DNA of 64,000 bases, from the NCBI GenBank assembly GCA_963785755.1, contig CAWAXG010000033.1:44581-108580 (forward strand), in the 5' to 3' direction. Position numbers and translations under genes: made by a program. Position 1 is the stretch's first letter, and every line of letters starts with the position of its first letter. The stretch is from JACCXG01 sp963785755 (GTDB lineage: Bacteria > Acidobacteriota > Vicinamibacteria > Vicinamibacterales > 2-12-FULL-66-21). The notes below the pieces were generated by a model. The model saw only the letters and a list, made by a program, of their open reading frames with translations. It was not told the origin of the DNA and searched no databases. Below are positions 1-8,785 of the stretch, piece by piece.

Positions 1-1130
1 CCGCCGAGCTTCCACACGACAAGGTCGAGCGACGGCACCACATAGAGGGCGTGGCCACCGGAGCCAAGCTTCCAGTAGGCATCGCGGGGCAGTTCCGGAA
101 TCTCGCCGCCCGTGTTGACGTTGAACTGAAGGCTGTAGGCAAAGTGCGGGTTGTACGGCGATCGCCTCGAGGCATGCCGGACATACCCGGCGGGAACGAT
201 CTGCCGATCGCGCCAGCGTCCTTCGCGAAGCAGCAGATATCCAAATCGGAGCATGTCCGTCGATCGGACCGCGATGCCCCCGCCGCCGGTCATCCGCTCG
301 AGGCGTCCAGGTCCCCGGTAGCCGAATCCCCAGCGCCCCCAACCGAGCGGTCTGGCGAGATGTTCGTCCACGTAGTCGCGCAGGTCCTGTCCGGTGACGT
401 GACGCAGCACCATCCCGGCGAGGTGAATAGAGGAGGTCGCGTACGAATATCCCGCTCCTGGTTCACACCAGAGCGTCGAGGCGGTCGTTCGCGTGGTTCC
501 GTCCTGCGCGTCGATTCGGCCGAGCGCCACCGCGTCGAGACCGGCCTGCCAGCCGTCGGGCCCGACCGGATCGATGGTTGAAGGTTCCCCGCGGACGTAC
601 ACCGGATTGTTGCCGCGCACGCACGCGGTCATGGCGAGGAGCTGTCCCAGCTTGATGTCCGCCTTTCGCGGATCCGTCAATGGGAACGCTTCGGCTGGCA
701 GGTACTTTGGCGTGAAGACTCTCTGTTCAAGCCCCTCAGGGAACAGGTCAGGGCGCTTGTCGAGGAGTATGCCGACGGCGATGCTCGTCACGCTCTTGCC
801 GCACGACGCCAGGTTCGGCGTTGCCTCGCGGTGGCCCAATCCGAAGTACCGTTCGTACACGAGCCAGCCGTTGCGTACGACCAGCAGTCCCCCGTTCTTC
901 GAGCTGCCCTTGATGTACTCGAACGTTTCATCGAGCCCGGCGCGGTCCATTCCCGCCACACGACGCACATCATCCGGTGTCTGCGCGACGCGCCAGCCGC
1001 CCTGGGAATCCGGCGGCGGGAACGTTGTTGCGGACTTCTCCGGCTGCGCAGCGGCTCGTTGGAGACTCGACGCCATCAGCAGCGAGCACGCGCCAGCGAG
1101 CATGAATCCGATCGCCGGCCCGGATTTCAT
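1..1130 (-). CDS. Serine hydrolase, beta-lactamase (class C / NylB-like) family, 3' end outside the window
   Basis: The reverse strand is open from an ATG at 1130 to the window edge, giving about 376 residues without a stop. The N-terminus (MKSGPAIGFMLAGACSLLMA) looks like a signal peptide, so the enzyme probably acts in the periplasm. The nucleophile motif SxxK is seen as SCGKSV near residue 108, and the second motif region reads YSYATSS instead of the usual YxN. The late GSGGHALYVVPSLDL stretch matches the family's C-terminal active-site region. The family includes esterases, peptidases and amide hydrolases; the substrate cannot be told. A second family member lies at 31641-33735. The next gene on the same strand begins only 12 bases upstream, so the two could share a transcript. 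Confidence 0.85.
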   Translation of the reverse strand, partial: MKSGPAIGFMLAGACSLLMASSLQRAAAQPEKSATTFPPPDSQGGWRVAQTPDDVRRVAGMDRAGLDETFEYIKGSSKNGGLLVVRNGWLVYERYFGLGHREATPNLASCGKSVTSIAVGILLDKRPDLFPEGLEQRVFTPKYLPAEAFPLTDPRKADIKLGQLLAMTACVRGNNPVYVRGEPSTIDPVGPDGWQAGLDAVALGRIDAQDGTTRTTASTLWCEPGAGYSYATSSIHLAGMVLRHVTGQDLRDYVDEHLARPLGWGRWGFGYRGPGRLERMTGGGGIAVRSTDMLRFGYLLLREGRWRDRQIVPAGYVRHASRRSPYNPHFAYSLQFNVNTGGEIPELPRDAYWKLGSGGHALYVVPSLDLVVWKLG

Positions 1131-1141
1131 TCGCGTGGTCT

Positions 1142-2506
1142 TTACCTCGCCGCGAGCTGCTTGTCGATGGAGGCCTTGAGCGACGGCAGGTGCCGCAGCG
1201 CGTTCTGATAATAGATCTTGCGCAGCACCGCGTCGGGCAGCCCGATGCCCGAGATGTTCCACCGGCCGTGTCCGGGGGAGCCGCCCGCCGTCCGGATTTG
1301 CGCCGGATGGTAGAAATACTCGTCGTAGGTCTCGAGATATCTCCAGTGCGGGATCCAGAATTCCTCGGCGCCCCGGCTCGGCGCGCCGTCGGATCCCATC
1401 AACACACGGTCCTGGTACTTGATGAGGAACTCGCGCCAGAAGCGCGGCGCGCGGCCGAGGTCCTGCAGCGTCGCCGAGATCTCGACGTCCGCATTGGGAT
1501 AGGTGTCGAGGAACCTGGCGAGCTTCTGCGGGTCGTAGTAGAGCATCGCCAGGTGGGCGTTCACGAAGCGCGTTTTCGGGTGCTTCCGGTGCATGTTCTC
1601 GCGCGCCTTCTCGATGACTTCGTGGCGCGGGCCCTCGACGTAGAGATTCTCGGAGGTGTCGCCCTCTCGCCGCCAGAGCCCGGCTTCGTAGCGCTCGTTC
1701 TTCGGGCCGATCGGATAGAAGCGGCCGATCGAGTCGCTGGTGTGAATCATGATCGGCTTGTTGTATCTGGCGGCCATCGCCCAGATCGGATCGAGCCGCG
1801 GATCGTCGCACTGGATGAAAGTGCCGTCGGGATTCCTGGCAACCTGTCCGAGCGCCTTGGACACCTTCATCCCGAGCGCGCCCGCTTTGAACGCGCGCTC
1901 CATCTCGGCCGCGAATTTTTCCGACCAGCCTGGTTCGTTGATGCCGTCGCTGCTGAACGTGATGAACGTCGCGACGCGATCCTTGTACGGTTCGCCCGCC
2001 TTCAGCGCGGCGTCGAGCGTGGCTCCAGTGCCGCCGTTCAGATTGACGATCGCGCCCATGCCGATCGAATTCAGCAGCGTGATGAAGCTCGGGTACGCCG
2101 CCGCGTCCGTCAGCTCTCGCGCGTGGACGTGGAAATCGATCGCGGGGAACCTGGCTCGCGTGATGTTCGTGCGCGGCAGGCGCAGCAGCGTGAGCGGCAT
2201 CGGCGGCACGTCCGGTCCGCTCGTCACCCAGCCCGCCGGCGGCGCCACCGACTCCATCGTCGGCAGGGGAGGAATCCAGACTTCACCTTCCTTGACTCCC
2301 GCCGGAGCTCTGGGTTCGAGCGGCGCATCGGAGCTCGGCGGCTTGCCGGCCCAGCCCTGCGCGGCGCTCCTCCCATCGCGTGACTGGCCCGCGGCGAAGC
2401 GCAGCGGTGCTTCGGTAGATGGCGCTGCCTGCGAGCTGTTCGAATAGAAAGAAACCCCTGCGACTGCTGCGACGAGCAGCGCCAGAATTGATGACCAGCG
2501 GCGCAT
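1142..2506 (-). CDS. Exported amidohydrolase (amidohydro-rel, TIM barrel)
   Basis: A 454-residue metal-dependent hydrolase with a signal peptide (MRRWSSILALLVAAVAGVSF). Metal-binding elements of the family are seen in order: HxH in FHVHAREL, a lysine in GMKVSK, His in MIHTSDS, His in VNAHLAM, and the terminal Asp in LMGSDGAPS. This pattern fits the amidohydrolase-related group that contains decarboxylases and lactone hydrolases; the substrate is not predictable. The frame stays open upstream to 3112, but the ATG at 2506 is chosen because it has a good ribosome binding site (AAGGAGCTCCGGTC) and begins the signal peptide. The preceding 110 bases carry nothing obvious besides the opposing promoter of the next gene. 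Confidence 0.85.
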   Translation of the reverse strand: MRRWSSILALLVAAVAGVSFYSNSSQAAPSTEAPLRFAAGQSRDGRSAAQGWAGKPPSSDAPLEPRAPAGVKEGEVWIPPLPTMESVAPPAGWVTSGPDVPPMPLTLLRLPRTNITRARFPAIDFHVHARELTDAAAYPSFITLLNSIGMGAIVNLNGGTGATLDAALKAGEPYKDRVATFITFSSDGINEPGWSEKFAAEMERAFKAGALGMKVSKALGQVARNPDGTFIQCDDPRLDPIWAMAARYNKPIMIHTSDSIGRFYPIGPKNERYEAGLWRREGDTSENLYVEGPRHEVIEKARENMHRKHPKTRFVNAHLAMLYYDPQKLARFLDTYPNADVEISATLQDLGRAPRFWREFLIKYQDRVLMGSDGAPSRGAEEFWIPHWRYLETYDEYFYHPAQIRTAGGSPGHGRWNISGIGLPDAVLRKIYYQNALRHLPSLKASIDKQLAAR

Positions 2507-2617
2507 GACCGGAGCTCCTTTCGGAAGACCCATCCCGAGCGCACCTCGGGACGGCTGCAGACGCATCGTAACGCTTGTCGCGAAGGCCTGAGAACCAGCT
2601 GGCGATATGCTGAGTCC

Positions 2618-3040
2618 ATGCAGGACTTCGCACCCGACAGTTTCGACTGGGTTGCCGCTCAATCCAAGTGCAGTGCCGCATCGATGTTCGACGAGCTCGA
2701 AAGCGGCGTGAAGGAAGACGTTCAGCGCCGCAACAGCTTGCCCGATCGAGACGATGGGTGGAAGTTCGAATTCCAGGAGGACGACGAGGGGTATGAGGTG
2801 ACGCGGCTTGCGACCGGATTCACAGCGCCACGCGTCGACGCCGCGGTGCGGTTCGAGCTCGCCGGGCGGCGTATTCACGTCCGCGGGGATGGCCTCGACC
2901 TGGACATCACGGCGGTAGTCGTTCTCGATTCCGCCGGTGTGTGCCGGTTCGTGGTGGGAGAAGTAATGTACGGCTCGTGGGAGATCCGGCGCATGGCGCT
3001 CGAACAGCTGTTCTTCGAGGAGCCGGAAGGGACCGACTGA
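2618..3040 (+). CDS. Conserved hypothetical protein, 140 aa
   Basis: A soluble acidic 140-residue protein without signal peptide or membrane segment. I do not recognise the family. The sequence has a plausible alpha/beta composition and codon use like neighbouring genes, and it ends three bases before the next start codon, which suggests co-transcription with the outer-membrane protein gene. A possible -10 element (TATGCT, 2606-2611) sits only 6 bases before the ATG, so the message may be leaderless; no good -35 is visible. The C-terminus is rich in Glu (FFEEPEGTD). Function unknown. Confidence 0.65.
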   Translation: MQDFAPDSFDWVAAQSKCSAASMFDELESGVKEDVQRRNSLPDRDDGWKFEFQEDDEGYEVTRLATGFTAPRVDAAVRFELAGRRIHVRGDGLDLDITAVVVLDSAGVCRFVVGEVMYGSWEIRRMALEQLFFEEPEGTD

Positions 3041-3043
3041 TTC

Positions 3044-4372
3044 GTGCGGGCGACACTGTTCATGGCGGTCGTCCTTGCGACCTCGGCGCCGGCGATTGCG
3101 CAGCACACACACAATCCGGAGCCTGCTTCACCGCAGCATCAGCATGCCCCGGAACCGTCCGACACACTGTTTCCGGCGCGCGAGGCCTCCGGTACGTCGT
3201 GGCTGCCGGACGCCACGCCCATGTACGCCGTGCACCGCAGCTGGCGCGGCTGGTCCGTGATGCTGCACGGCAACCTCTTCGCGCAGTTCCTCTATGAGCC
3301 GGGCGAGCGCCATCGGACCGGCGGCTTCAGCACCCATCAATTCAGCAGCACCAACTGGGGGATGGTGATGGCGCGCCGGCGCGTCGGCGCCGGGCGGGTG
3401 GGACTGCGGGCCATGGTCAGCTCCGAGCCGTGGACAGTTCCGGGATGCGGATATTTGAGCTACCTCGCGACCGGAGAAACCTGCGAGGGAGACGGCATCC
3501 ACGATCGTCAGCACCCGCACGAGCTCATGATGGAGCTGGCCGCCGACTACGACCGTCCGTTGCGCGGCTCGCTGCGGTGGCAGGTGTACGGCGGCCTCTC
3601 CGGCGAGCCGGCGCTCGGGCCGCCGGGCTTTCCGCATCGCGCCTCGGCCATGCCGAATCCCATTGCGCCCATCTCGCATCATTGGATCGATGCGACACAC
3701 GTCACCTTCGGCTTGATCACGACGGGCATCTCGGATCGGCGATGGAAGGCGGAAGCGTCGGTCTTCAACGCTCGCGAGCCGGATGAGAATCGAGCCGATC
3801 TCGATCTCGGGCCGCTGGACTCGATTTCAGGCCGCGTGACGTTCCTGCCGACGGACCGGCTCTCGCTCCAGATCTCGGCGGGACATCTGCACCATGCGGA
3901 GGCCGAGTTCGCGTCGGCGCCGCGGACGTCGATCGACCGGTTGTCTGCCTCGGCGGCTTACGAGCGGGCGCTGAACGGCGGAGGCATGTGGTCGACGACG
4001 ATCGCCTATGGCGTCAACTCCGCGCGGGAGATCGTGGTGGTCGATGTCCTCGATGCCGCGACGCAGGCGCTGATGCTCGAGAGCAGTCTCACGCTGCGCG
4101 ATCGGCACACGTGGTTCGGCAGAGCGGAGATCGTCGAAAAGCCGGCGCACGACCTGCACGCGCACGAGTTCGGGACCGCCGTATTCACCGTCGGAAAGCT
4201 GCAGGCAGGATACGTCCGTCACTTCGGGTCCTGGAAAGGCCTGGTCCCCGGCATCGGCCTGATGGGGTCCCTCAGCCTGGTTCCTCCGAAGCTCGAGTCC
4301 CGCTACGGCGGGCGTGTCGCTCCCGGATTCGGGGTGTTTTTCAACATCAGACCGTCTCGTCACTCAATGTAA
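3044..4372 (+). CDS. Predicted outer-membrane beta-barrel protein, possibly metal-linked
   Basis: A 442-residue exported protein starting at a GTG three bases after the preceding stop. The N-terminus is a signal peptide (MRATLFMAVVLATSAPAIAQ) followed by a His-rich mature start (HTHNPEPASPQHQH). The rest alternates hydrophobic and polar residues as a beta-barrel does, and it ends in a strand-like GFGVFFNIR segment. The central motif HDRQHPHELMMELA resembles a conserved stretch in proteins that I recall from metal-resistance neighbourhoods. The His-rich tail and the downstream copper-binding protein support a metal or redox link, but this is inference. It could alternatively be a general outer-membrane transporter of unknown substrate. 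Confidence 0.6.
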   Translation: MRATLFMAVVLATSAPAIAQHTHNPEPASPQHQHAPEPSDTLFPAREASGTSWLPDATPMYAVHRSWRGWSVMLHGNLFAQFLYEPGERHRTGGFSTHQFSSTNWGMVMARRRVGAGRVGLRAMVSSEPWTVPGCGYLSYLATGETCEGDGIHDRQHPHELMMELAADYDRPLRGSLRWQVYGGLSGEPALGPPGFPHRASAMPNPIAPISHHWIDATHVTFGLITTGISDRRWKAEASVFNAREPDENRADLDLGPLDSISGRVTFLPTDRLSLQISAGHLHHAEAEFASAPRTSIDRLSASAAYERALNGGGMWSTTIAYGVNSAREIVVVDVLDAATQALMLESSLTLRDRHTWFGRAEIVEKPAHDLHAHEFGTAVFTVGKLQAGYVRHFGSWKGLVPGIGLMGSLSLVPPKLESRYGGRVAPGFGVFFNIRPSRHSM

Positions 4373-4455
4373 AGCGAAGGCATTCAGGCCGGACATCGGC
4401 GCTCGGGCTCCAGTCCGGGGTTGACGGCCCGACCGCAAGAGTATATTTATATGAC

Positions 4456-4473
4456 TCAAAATCTCATTTTTGA
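4456..4473. promoter_or_regulatory. AT-rich palindrome in front of the porin gene, candidate operator
   Basis: In an otherwise GC-rich region, bases 4441-4480 are strongly AT-rich. They contain the near-palindrome TCAAAAT-CTC-ATTTTTGA ending 4 bases before the ATG at 4478. Its position over the ribosome-binding region fits a repressor site. The repressor is not identifiable; a metal-responsive regulator is a guess from the genes downstream. Confidence 0.4.
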
Positions 4474-4477
4474 TTAT

Positions 4478-5599
4478 ATGAAGCACCGGATTCTCGCCAT
4501 TTCCCTGCTGTTTTCCATCGAATCCTCTATCGCCAGCGCTCAATCGGGCGACTCGGGGCCGCGGACCGGACCGATTTCGGGCTACATGGAGCTCCACCTG
4601 AACCGGCCCGATGACGCCCCGGCGATCCTCGACTTCCACCGGTTCGTCCTCCTGCTCAGCCACCGGTTCTCGGACCGCATCAGGTTCGTCGGGGAACTCG
4701 AGCTCGAACACGCGTTCGTCGAAGGGCTCGAGGAGTCGGGCGAACTGGAGCTGGAACAGGCCTACCTCGATTTTCTGATCTCCCGGTCCTTCAACCTGCG
4801 GACGGGGATGGTGCTGGTCCCGATCGGCATCATCAACGAACGGCACGAGCCGCCGGTGTTTCAGGGAGTGGAGCGGCCATTCGTGGACACCGTGATTGTG
4901 CCGACGACCTGGTTCGAGGTTGGCGCGGGGATTCACGGAGAGATCGGCGAAGGCTGGCGCTACCGGGGGTATGTGCTGGCGCCGCTCAACGCGCTGGAGT
5001 TCACGGCGGAGGAGGGGATCCGGGAAGGCCGGCAGAAAGGGTCCGAGGCAAACATCCGCAACCCCGCATACACGGGCCGCCTGGAGTATCTGGGAGTGCC
5101 CGGTCTTCAGCTGGGCGTGAGCGGCTGGCGCGGGAACTCCAGCTTCGCGGTTCCGCGGATCCATACGTCGGTGTGGCTCGCCGAAGCCGACGCGCGTTAC
5201 CGCGCCGGCCGCACCGAGCTGCGCGCCCAGTACGCGCATGTGGGAATCACCGACGCGGCGGCGTTGAACGACGCGATCGAGCGAAACACGGGTGTGTCGC
5301 CGAACGTCGCGAGCGAGCTGCGCGGGTTCTATCTCGAGGGTGCCTATCGCGTCTGGAATGGCGGTCCCGCGAAGGATCTCGCCGTCTTCACGCGCTACGA
5401 GAACTTCGACACGCAGTTCCGCATGCCGGCCGGCTTCCTGCCACTCGAGGAATTCGATCGCACGGCCTGGATCACCGGCGCGACCTACTACCCGGATCCC
5501 GACGTTGCCGTGAAGGTCGACTACACCGTCCTGAAGAACAGGAGTGGCTTTATCCGTGCCCCCCGGAGTCTGAACATCGGGATCGGCTGGTGGTTCTAG
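4478..5599 (+). CDS. Porin-like outer-membrane protein (phosphate-selective porin O/P type)
   Basis: A 373-residue exported barrel protein. The chosen ATG at 4478 starts a signal peptide (MKHRILAISLLFSIESSIAS, cleaved near SAQSG); an in-frame start at 4421 would add an unlikely leader. The body has repeated amphipathic strands, and the mid-region motifs LRTGMVLVPIGIINERHEPP and VPTTWFEVGAG are typical of porins that resemble OprO/OprP. It ends in NIGIGWWF, a terminal aromatic residue as expected for outer-membrane insertion. It is followed after 8 bases by the cupredoxin gene, so the three genes 4478-7168 look like one operon. The solute is unknown. Confidence 0.75.
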   Translation: MKHRILAISLLFSIESSIASAQSGDSGPRTGPISGYMELHLNRPDDAPAILDFHRFVLLLSHRFSDRIRFVGELELEHAFVEGLEESGELELEQAYLDFLISRSFNLRTGMVLVPIGIINERHEPPVFQGVERPFVDTVIVPTTWFEVGAGIHGEIGEGWRYRGYVLAPLNALEFTAEEGIREGRQKGSEANIRNPAYTGRLEYLGVPGLQLGVSGWRGNSSFAVPRIHTSVWLAEADARYRAGRTELRAQYAHVGITDAAALNDAIERNTGVSPNVASELRGFYLEGAYRVWNGGPAKDLAVFTRYENFDTQFRMPAGFLPLEEFDRTAWITGATYYPDPDVAVKVDYTVLKNRSGFIRAPRSLNIGIGWWF

Positions 5600-5607
5600 G
5601 AGGTTTC

Positions 5608-5976
5608 ATGAGTGTGTTTCCAGCCGCGGCGGGGCTGACCGTGGTGTTGATCGTCGTGACCGGAACGGTTCAGCAGCCGGCTTCCCCTCGGCAAGTAACG
5701 ATCGAGGCCGAACGCTTCAGCTTTTCGCCATCGCGCATCAAGGTCGCCGTTGGCGAAGAGATCGAGATTCGGCTCAAGAGCGCCGATACCTCCCACGGTT
5801 TCACGGTCGAAGGCACCGACATCAACGTCGCCATTCCCAAGCGCGGGCACGGTGAGGCGGTGATCCGCTACGTCGCGCAAAGTGCCGGGCGCTTCGCCTT
5901 CGAGTGCAACCGCATGTGCGGGGCGGGGCATCACTTCATGCGGGGCGAGATTGTCGTCGAACCCAAGGAGCCGTGA
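5608..5976 (+). CDS. Exported cupredoxin with a CuA-type copper site
   Basis: A 122-residue protein with an N-terminal hydrophobic signal or anchor (MSVFPAAAGLTVVLIVVTGT), then a single cupredoxin fold. The C-terminal motif CNRMCGAGHHFM has the Cys-x3-Cys-x3-His-x2-Met spacing of the binuclear CuA centre of cytochrome oxidase subunit II, and the upstream His in TSHGFTVEG supplies the remaining ligand. There is no oxidase membrane domain, so this is a free-standing electron carrier or copper-binding protein. The start has a strong ribosome site (AGGAGGTTTC) directly after the porin stop. It is followed after one base by the di-heme protein, which suggests electron transfer between them. Confidence 0.85.
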   Translation: MSVFPAAAGLTVVLIVVTGTVQQPASPRQVTIEAERFSFSPSRIKVAVGEEIEIRLKSADTSHGFTVEGTDINVAIPKRGHGEAVIRYVAQSAGRFAFECNRMCGAGHHFMRGEIVVEPKEP

Positions 5977-5977
5977 C

Positions 5978-7168
5978 GTGAACAAAAGCACCAGGCTCGC
6001 GGCCCTGATCTGCGCCGCGTCAGTCTTCACGATCGCGTTCGTGGTTCGCGCCCAGGACCGGCCTCCAGGCGCCGGCGGCCCGATTCAAGGGCTCACACCG
6101 CGGGAGTTCTCCGAGTTCCGCCTCGGGTTGGACGACTTTCTCGAGGTGGAAACCGCTGAAGAAGGGCTCGGTCCCGCATTCAACGCCACGAGCTGCGCCG
6201 TCTGTCACAACGTGCCGGCGATCGGCGGCGGCGGACTGATCCTGGAAGTCCGCGCCGGGTACCGCGATGAATCCGGTGCGTTCCGCACGTTCGATCCGAG
6301 CGGCGAGACCCTGATGCATCTCTTCTCGACGCCGACGCACGGGTGCCAGCCCGGGATCCCGTCGCAGGCCACGATCGTGGCCCGCCGCGCACCGATTCCC
6401 CTCTTCGGCGCCGGACTGGTCGAGGCGATTCCGGACGAGACCCTGCTCGCGCTCGAGGATCCGGTCGACCGGGATCGCGACGGGATCAGCGGGCGCGCCG
6501 CGATTATTCGTGATGCCGACACCCGCGAGAATCGCGTGGGCCGCTTCGGATGGAAGGCGCAGCACGCGACGCTGATCTCGTTCGGCGCCGATGCTTATCG
6601 CAACGAGATGGGCATCACCAACGATCTGTTCCCGACGGAAGTGGCCTTCGGGATCCGGCCCGAGCAGATTCGTTCGTGCGATCCGATGCCCGATCCGGAG
6701 GACGTGGCCGATCGTCAGACCGGCCGCCGCGGCATCGACAACTTCGCGTCGTTCATGCGCTTCCTGGCGCCGCTGCCGCCCGGAGACACGGGCCCGAGGG
6801 AAATCGCCGGTGAAGGCTTCTTCCAGACGGTGGGCTGCGCCAGCTGCCACGTCCCGGTGCTGCGGACCGGTCCCAGCTCGAGTCCGCCGTTCAACCGGCA
6901 GCCGGTGCGGCTGTTCTCCGACCTGCTGCTCCACGACATCGACACCGGCGACGGAATCCCGCAGGGGGCAGCGACAGATCGTGAGATCCGGACCCCGGCG
7001 CTCTGGGGTCTGCGCTTCCGGCGGCCGCTTCTGCACGATGGAAGCGCCGTCACCATCGAAGACGCCATCCGCCGGCACGGCGGCGAGGCAGAGCGAGCGC
7101 GCCGTCTGTTCGATGGCCTGGATGAAGCGGCGAGGCAGAGCCTGTTGGCCTTTCTGCGCTCGCTGTAG
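5978..7168 (+). CDS. Di-heme c-type oxidoreductase (DUF1111 / putative thiol oxidoreductase)
   Basis: A 396-residue exported protein beginning with GTG immediately after the cupredoxin stop. A signal peptide (ending near FVVRAQ) is followed by two heme c motifs, CAVCH near residue 71 and CASCH near residue 291. The overall arrangement, including FLAPLPPGD before the second heme and the TPALWGLRFRRPLLHDG segment after it, matches DUF1111 proteins, which are distantly like di-heme peroxidases. In other bacteria this family often sits with imelysin-type iron proteins, but none is seen here. It likely exchanges electrons with the CuA protein encoded upstream. The real substrate is unknown. Confidence 0.85.
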   Translation: MNKSTRLAALICAASVFTIAFVVRAQDRPPGAGGPIQGLTPREFSEFRLGLDDFLEVETAEEGLGPAFNATSCAVCHNVPAIGGGGLILEVRAGYRDESGAFRTFDPSGETLMHLFSTPTHGCQPGIPSQATIVARRAPIPLFGAGLVEAIPDETLLALEDPVDRDRDGISGRAAIIRDADTRENRVGRFGWKAQHATLISFGADAYRNEMGITNDLFPTEVAFGIRPEQIRSCDPMPDPEDVADRQTGRRGIDNFASFMRFLAPLPPGDTGPREIAGEGFFQTVGCASCHVPVLRTGPSSSPPFNRQPVRLFSDLLLHDIDTGDGIPQGAATDREIRTPALWGLRFRRPLLHDGSAVTIEDAIRRHGGEAERARRLFDGLDEAARQSLLAFLRSL

Positions 7169-7234
7169 AGCCGCCTTTTCAAGGGACAGAGGGCGGCCAG
7201 CACCCACCCGGCTTCGGCGTAAGATGGGGGCAGC

Positions 7235-7987
7235 ATGAGCCCCGGCATGCGACGCAGTGCGTTTGCTCTGATCCTGATCGTCCTCGTGCTCTTCGTGGCC
7301 CAGGATCGACTCTCCGACGGTGGCGGGAATCCAGTATCGCCAGACCAGTCGCCCCTCTTGTGGAAGGAAGCCGTTCACTCGAACCTGCCGACGGCGGTCA
7401 CGTATGCGGCAGCTCCCTCGAACTGCGTCTTCGTGCTGTCGGTGAATCGAAACAATCCTTTCACGTTGACGTCGGTGGACGAGGGCGTGCGGTTCGACAT
7501 CGACGCGGATGGAGATCTGGAGCAGGCCTCGTGGACGGAAGCGGCCTCTGATATCGCCTTCCTGGCTCTGGATCGCGACGGCGACGGCATGATTTCGAGC
7601 GGCAGAGACCTGATCGGAAGCCGCACGATTCCAGGCGTGACCAGCGCGCCCAATGCGCTCATACAACTGGCCAGCGACGCGATCGGCAGCGAGCGCAGGC
7701 CAGCGATCGACAGCGGGAATCCGCTCTTCCAGCGTCTGCTGTTGTGGACCGACGACAATCACAACGGGATCAGCGAAGGATCCGAGGTGCTCCCGGCGCA
7801 CGAACTGCTGTCCGACGTCCGCCTCGGCTTCGAGCGTCATCACCGCACCGACGCCCACGGCAACCAGTCCCGCTACCGCGGTTTCGTCCACGTCAGGGCG
7901 GAATCGGGATCACAGCCCGTGACATCCGCTGCCGACGATACAGCGCGCCTGCGGCCGATGTACGACGTCTGCCTTGTGACACGCTAG
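7235..7987 (+). CDS. Exported protein with calcium-binding (EF-hand-like) loops
   Basis: A 250-residue protein with an N-terminal hydrophobic segment (ALILIVLVLFVAQ), so it is exported or anchored. Three acidic loops resemble EF-hand or dockerin calcium loops: DIDADGDLEQ, DRDGDGMISSG and DDNHNGISEG. Proteins of this layout are common in acidobacteria and planctomycetes, where their role is unknown. A TAAGAT hexamer at 7220-7225 could be the -10 of its promoter. The stop overlaps the last 4 bases of the convergent SDR gene, so no terminator separates them. Confidence 0.65.
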   Translation: MSPGMRRSAFALILIVLVLFVAQDRLSDGGGNPVSPDQSPLLWKEAVHSNLPTAVTYAAAPSNCVFVLSVNRNNPFTLTSVDEGVRFDIDADGDLEQASWTEAASDIAFLALDRDGDGMISSGRDLIGSRTIPGVTSAPNALIQLASDAIGSERRPAIDSGNPLFQRLLLWTDDNHNGISEGSEVLPAHELLSDVRLGFERHHRTDAHGNQSRYRGFVHVRAESGSQPVTSAADDTARLRPMYDVCLVTR

Positions 7988-8769
7988 TGAATAGTCCAGC
8001 CGCCATCGACCATCAGCACATGTCCGACGACCATGTCCGACAGATGGCTGGACAGGAACAGCACCGCGCCGACGAGATCGTCGGGCTGATTCCAGCGGCC
8101 CGCAGGCAGCATCGTGCCCGTCGCCCACTCCTTGTAGCCGGGGCGCTCGAGAATGACCTTGCGCGATTCGGTTTCGGTGATGCACGGCGCGACCACGTTC
8201 ACCGTCACCCCCTGCTTCGCCCATTCGAGCGAGAGCGCGCGCGAGAGATGGTGCACGGCCGCCTTGGCTCCCGCGTACACCGACCGTCCCTGGAACGCGA
8301 CGATGCCGAAGTTGGATCCCAGGTTGATGATCTTGCCGCGGCCCTGTTCGATCATCACCCGCGCCGCCGCCTGTGAGGCGAAGAACACGCTCTTCAGCTG
8401 CGCGCTGATCGTCTTGTCGAACTCTTCCTCGGTGACGTCGAGCGCCAGGGAGTTTCCCGTCCATCCCGCGTTGTTCACCAGGATGTCGATCCGGCCGAAC
8501 GTCTCCTTCGTCCTGGCCACCATCGCCCGGACGTCGGCCACTTTTCCCACGTCGGTCGGGATCACGATCGCCCTGCGCCCGAGCGCCTCGATCTCGGCGA
8601 CGACCTGCTTGATCTCGTCATGCCGCCCTTCGGGATGCTTGGCCAGCGCGAGATGCGCGCCCGCATGTGCGAGGCCCAGCGCGATGGCGCGGCCGATCCC
8701 CTGCGAGGCGCCGGTCACGATGGCGATCTTGTCGGTCAGGCCAAAAGACGAATAGTCGGGTGGCGGCAC
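7984..8769 (-). CDS. Short-chain dehydrogenase/reductase (SDR)
   Basis: A 261-residue classical SDR. The NAD(P)-binding motif is TGASQGIGRA near residue 19, the NNAG motif is present (LVNNAGWTG), and the catalytic Tyr-x3-Lys is YAGAKAA. The C-terminus keeps the family's cofactor loop and ends in VDGGW. The start is a GTG at 8769. With a second SDR on the same strand at 9039-9818 and a sugar-oxidation region next to it, a polyol or sugar-acid dehydrogenase role is plausible. The two SDR genes are separated by a 240-base repeat element. Confidence 0.85.
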   Translation of the reverse strand: MPPPDYSSFGLTDKIAIVTGASQGIGRAIALGLAHAGAHLALAKHPEGRHDEIKQVVAEIEALGRRAIVIPTDVGKVADVRAMVARTKETFGRIDILVNNAGWTGNSLALDVTEEEFDKTISAQLKSVFFASQAAARVMIEQGRGKIINLGSNFGIVAFQGRSVYAGAKAAVHHLSRALSLEWAKQGVTVNVVAPCITETESRKVILERPGYKEWATGTMLPAGRWNQPDDLVGAVLFLSSHLSDMVVGHVLMVDGGWTIH

Positions 8770-8785
8770 TTACGCCTCCATATTC

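Noticed and set aside
1190..2383. Forward open frames opposite the amidohydrolase
   Set aside because: Arg/Val-rich shadow frames without recognisable domains, opposite a clear gene.
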